This document shows, piece after piece, positions 6,602-7,899 of a stretch of 7,899 bases of DNA (its first letter is position 1; each line of letters begins with the position of its first letter). Under the pieces are notes generated by a model, which was given only the letters and a program-made list of their open reading frames with translations, ran no database searches and was not told the DNA's origin. The stretch is taken from NCBI GenBank assembly GCA_002455335.1, contig DKKP01000264.1:1-7899 (forward strand), given 5' to 3'. Origin of the DNA: Anaerolineales bacterium UBA6663 (GTDB lineage: Bacteria; Chloroflexota; Anaerolineae; Anaerolineales; UBA6663). The translations under genes and the position numbers were made by a program.

Positions 6602-6607
6602 AGTCTA
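6602..6607 (-). promoter_or_regulatory. Candidate -10 box of the WYL regulator (leaderless)
   Basis: On the minus strand TAGACT occupies positions -13 to -8 relative to the ATG at 6594, followed by AGAAAAT and the start codon. That is where a -10 box would sit if transcription begins at the start codon itself. No convincing -35 is present; that position falls in the inverted repeat at 6615-6637. Confidence 0.3.
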
Positions 6608-6614
6608 GCACATA

Positions 6615-6637
6615 AACAGGGCGGTTTTCGCCCTGTT
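6615..6637. promoter_or_regulatory. Inverted-repeat operator candidate between divergent genes
   Basis: AACAGGGCG (6615-6623) and CGCCCTGTT (6629-6637) are perfect 9-bp arms around GTTTT. The element sits in the 84-bp divergent space, upstream of the candidate -10 boxes for both directions (6602-6607 minus, 6645-6650 plus). A WYL regulator bound here could control both transcripts. It is not a terminator by position: it lies upstream of both genes and has no T-run after either arm. Confidence 0.55.
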
Positions 6638-6644
6638 ATCGCAC

Positions 6645-6650
6645 TAAGAT
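6645..6650 (+). promoter_or_regulatory. Candidate -10 box of the small ORF/SRPBCC operon
   Basis: TAAGAT matches the -10 consensus at four of six bases and would give a start near 6657, about 22 nt before the ATG at 6679. No good -35 is visible; its place is taken by the inverted repeat at 6615-6637, which may mean activator dependence. Confidence 0.22.
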
Positions 6651-6678
6651 AAGTGGACGAACACACAGAGGTACCGTT

Positions 6679-6819
6679 ATGTCACTCAAGATCTATATCG
6701 AATCAGGGGAGGTCGGGCCGTCGCTGCCGACGCGAAAGACCAGGCCCGCAGGGTCCGGCCTCGCCGCCTGGCTGCTGTCGAGTCTGGGCCGTCTGAGCCG
6801 CTGGTGGTCGCCCCGGTGA
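6679..6819 (+). CDS. Small basic protein, 46 residues, coupled to SRPBCC gene
   Basis: I do not recognise this protein. It begins MSLKIYIESGEVGPSLPTR and ends in a stretch with aromatic and basic residues (GLAAWLLSSLGRLSRWWSPR) that could form an amphipathic helix; net charge is about +5. Evidence for translation: AGAGGT lies six bases upstream of the ATG; it is the first frame after the divergent promoter region; and its TGA stop (6817-6819) overlaps the GTG start of the SRPBCC gene as GTGA, a standard coupling arrangement. It may be a functional small protein or only a leader that delivers ribosomes to the next gene. It is in a different frame from the SRPBCC gene, so it is not simply an N-terminal extension. 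Confidence 0.45.
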   Translation: MSLKIYIESGEVGPSLPTRKTRPAGSGLAAWLLSSLGRLSRWWSPR

Positions 6820-7256
6820 CCACGAACAAGGCCCCGGAGTCGCCGCGCCAGGTCGGTCAAACCCGATCCGTCGGGTTCAACGTCGGCGCACGGCGGACGT
6901 TTGACCTCACACCGGTGCAGGCGTGGGATTGGATCACATCACCCGCCGGTGTGGCGCTCTGGCTTGGCGACGTCATCGACGGCCTGCCGCACGCGCCCGG
7001 GCAGCCCTACGCGACACGTGACGGCGCACAAGGCGAGATCCGTGTCTTCGCGCCCGGCTCCCATCTCCGCCTGACGTGGCAGCCGTCAAGTCAGGCGCGG
7101 CCTTCCTTGATCCAGGTGCGCGTGTTGCCAGCCGTCAAGGGCGCAACGATCGCATTTCATCAAGAGCATCTTGCTGGCCCGCGCGACCGGGAAGAAATGA
7201 AGCAGCGCTGGCAGCGGGTGCTTGCTGAAATGGAGTCGCTGCTGAGTGCGGATTGA
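6816..7256 (+). CDS. SRPBCC-family (AHSA1-like) protein
   Basis: A 146-residue protein of the START/Bet v1-like SRPBCC superfamily, closest to the AHSA1/CalC type. Seen directly: a first strand ending in ARRTFDLTPVQAWDWITSPAGVALWLG, the usual helix entry where the second half contains W and a single-domain boundary; a central GEIRVFAPGSHLRLTWQP; a strand IQVRVLPAVKGATIAFHQEHL; and a long C-terminal helix REEMKQRWQRVLAEMESLL that would line the hydrophobic pocket. The ligand is unknown; relatives bind small hydrophobic molecules or act as chaperone cofactors. I chose the GTG at 6816 over the GTG at 6804 because it overlaps the preceding stop as GTGA and has GGTGGT seven bases upstream. It sits next to a WYL regulator and is probably under its control (inference). 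Confidence 0.85.
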   Translation: MTTNKAPESPRQVGQTRSVGFNVGARRTFDLTPVQAWDWITSPAGVALWLGDVIDGLPHAPGQPYATRDGAQGEIRVFAPGSHLRLTWQPSSQARPSLIQVRVLPAVKGATIAFHQEHLAGPRDREEMKQRWQRVLAEMESLLSAD

Positions 7257-7323
7257 TCAAGCGGGATGTGCGCCGGAAGCCCATGCGCCGCAGATCAAAA
7301 CAGTCAGGCTGTCCGGAGCCGTT

Positions 7324-7386
7324 ATGAGAGAATCAAGCCAGACGTGCTTCGAGCGATCAGTGGGTTCTTTTCCATCACAGATGTAA
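7324..7386 (+). CDS. Possible 20-residue leader ORF
   Basis: ATG at 7324 runs for 20 codons to TAA at 7384-7386 (starts MRESSQTCFE, ends GSFPSQM). CGGAG lies five bases upstream of the ATG, a sound ribosome binding site, and the stop is one base before the AGGAGG of the SDR-like gene. The arrangement would suit translational coupling or a leader, but no run of a single regulatory amino acid is present. It may be chance in a short AT-richer stretch. Confidence 0.22.
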   Translation: MRESSQTCFERSVGSFPSQM

Positions 7387-7387
7387 C

Positions 7388-7393
7388 AGGAGG
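7388..7393 (+). promoter_or_regulatory. Ribosome binding site of the SDR-like gene
   Basis: A perfect AGGAGG lies six bases before the GTG at 7400. It fixes this GTG as the start codon; there is no ATG in frame near it. Confidence 0.85.
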
Positions 7394-7399
7394 ATCGTC

Positions 7400-7899
7400 G
7401 TGCTGCTCAAAGGTCGAACAGCCATCGTTTATGGAGCGTCAGGTGCGGTCGGCAAGGCCGTGGCGAGCGCATTTGCGCGCGAAGGTGCGACTGTAGTGCT
7501 CTCTGCCCGGCGGCGCGAGCCCCTCATGGAGGCTGCCGCAGAGATCAGCGGCAAAGGCGGACTAACCGACGTGAGGACCGTGGACGCGACAGATCCAGAC
7601 GCGATCCAGCAGCACCTCAGCGAGGTCGTCCAACGCCATGGGCCGGTTTCCTTGATGTTCAATGCGGTTTCTTGGGATGATTTTCAGGGACAGCCTTTCA
7701 CCGAGATGCCGTTCGATCTGTTTTTTGCGCCAGTTCGATTGGGTCTGACGAGCTGGTTCCACACCGGTACGGCCCTCGCCAAACATATGGCCCAGCATGG
7801 AGGCGGAACGATCCTCGGGATCACGGCCAATGCCGGTCGCCAGCCCTTTGGGGGTGTCGGCGGTTTTGGCGTGGCTTGCGCCGCCGTGGAGCACTACCT
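7400..7899 (+). CDS. Degenerate short-chain dehydrogenase/reductase (3' partial)
   Basis: Residues 1-166 are visible; the usual family length is about 250, so roughly a third is missing. The N-terminus has a Rossmann fold: AIVYGASGAVGKAVASAFAREGATVVLSARR gives the dinucleotide-binding loop (GASGAVG at 12-18, with Ala in place of the middle Gly) and an Arg after the second strand that would favour NADP. D62 in VDATD fits the adenine-contact Asp. The NNAG motif is replaced by FNAV (87-90). The active site is changed at every key position: by the standard 13-residue Ser-Tyr spacing, Ser is Ala143 (ITAN), the YxxxK motif is FGVAC, so Tyr is Phe156 and Lys is Cys160. It is therefore probably not a normal hydride-transferring SDR; it may bind NAD(P) without catalysis, or use different chemistry. 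Transcribed in the same direction as the SRPBCC gene after 143 bp, so possibly separate. Confidence 0.88.
   Translation, partial: MLLKGRTAIVYGASGAVGKAVASAFAREGATVVLSARRREPLMEAAAEISGKGGLTDVRTVDATDPDAIQQHLSEVVQRHGPVSLMFNAVSWDDFQGQPFTEMPFDLFFAPVRLGLTSWFHTGTALAKHMAQHGGGTILGITANAGRQPFGGVGGFGVACAAVEHY

Larger units (their letters stand above)
7257..7399 (+). other. Intergenic region before the SDR-like gene
   Basis: This 143-bp space has no terminator hairpin with a T-run and no convincing promoter. Its right half is noticeably more AT-rich than the surrounding genes. It contains a possible 20-codon leader ORF and the ribosome binding site of the next gene. Two copies of TGCGCCG lie near 7268-7290; I attach no role to them. 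Confidence 0.4.

Noticed and set aside
1..7899. CRISPR array, tRNA/rRNA gene, transposase, or attachment site
   Set aside because: No evenly spaced direct repeats, no cloverleaf or rRNA-like segment, no recombinase motif and no flanking terminal repeats were seen.

Overview
This is a GC-rich bacterial window with seven protein genes, two cut by the window edges. It most resembles a member of the Chloroflexota, probably a Roseiflexus/Kouleothrix-like lineage. That assignment rests on three features: secreted proteins with Pro/Thr-rich linkers, a His/Gly/Pro-rich C-terminal domain in the first gene, and a short 'YLP[IV][LV]RR' tail ending two adjacent exported proteins. It comes from recalled family resemblance, not a search.

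Left part (1-5104). A 5'-truncated exported protein on the + strand ends 10 bp before a convergent two-gene unit on the - strand. The unit's upstream gene (2108-5104) encodes a 998-residue exported protein related to the alpha subunit of hydrazine synthase ('HzsA-related'): a beta-propeller-like N-terminal half, two CXXCH c-type haem motifs, and an Ig-like C-terminal module. The downstream gene (555-2105) encodes an exported right-handed parallel beta-helix protein with an Fn3-like module. The two are very tightly spaced: the last codons and stop of the first (AGG CGG TGA) form the ribosome binding site of the second. Both proteins end in nearly the same tail, so they probably share a localisation and perhaps a function. 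The substrate is unknown, and nothing else here points to anammox metabolism.

Middle (5105-5628). About 520 bp carry no convincing gene. The stretch holds a possible minus-strand promoter, inverted repeats that could form a structured leader, and two adjacent short dyads. It is the likely control region of the HzsA-related operon.

Right part (5629-7899). A WYL-domain (YafY-type) regulator on the - strand is divergent from a small + strand operon: a 46-codon ORF overlapped (GTGA) by an SRPBCC/AHSA1-like protein gene. The 84-bp divergent region contains a strong 9-bp-arm inverted repeat, a good candidate operator. After a 143-bp gap with a possible 20-codon leader ORF, a short-chain dehydrogenase-like gene runs off the window. 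Its Ser, Tyr and Lys catalytic positions are all replaced, so it is a degenerate SDR.
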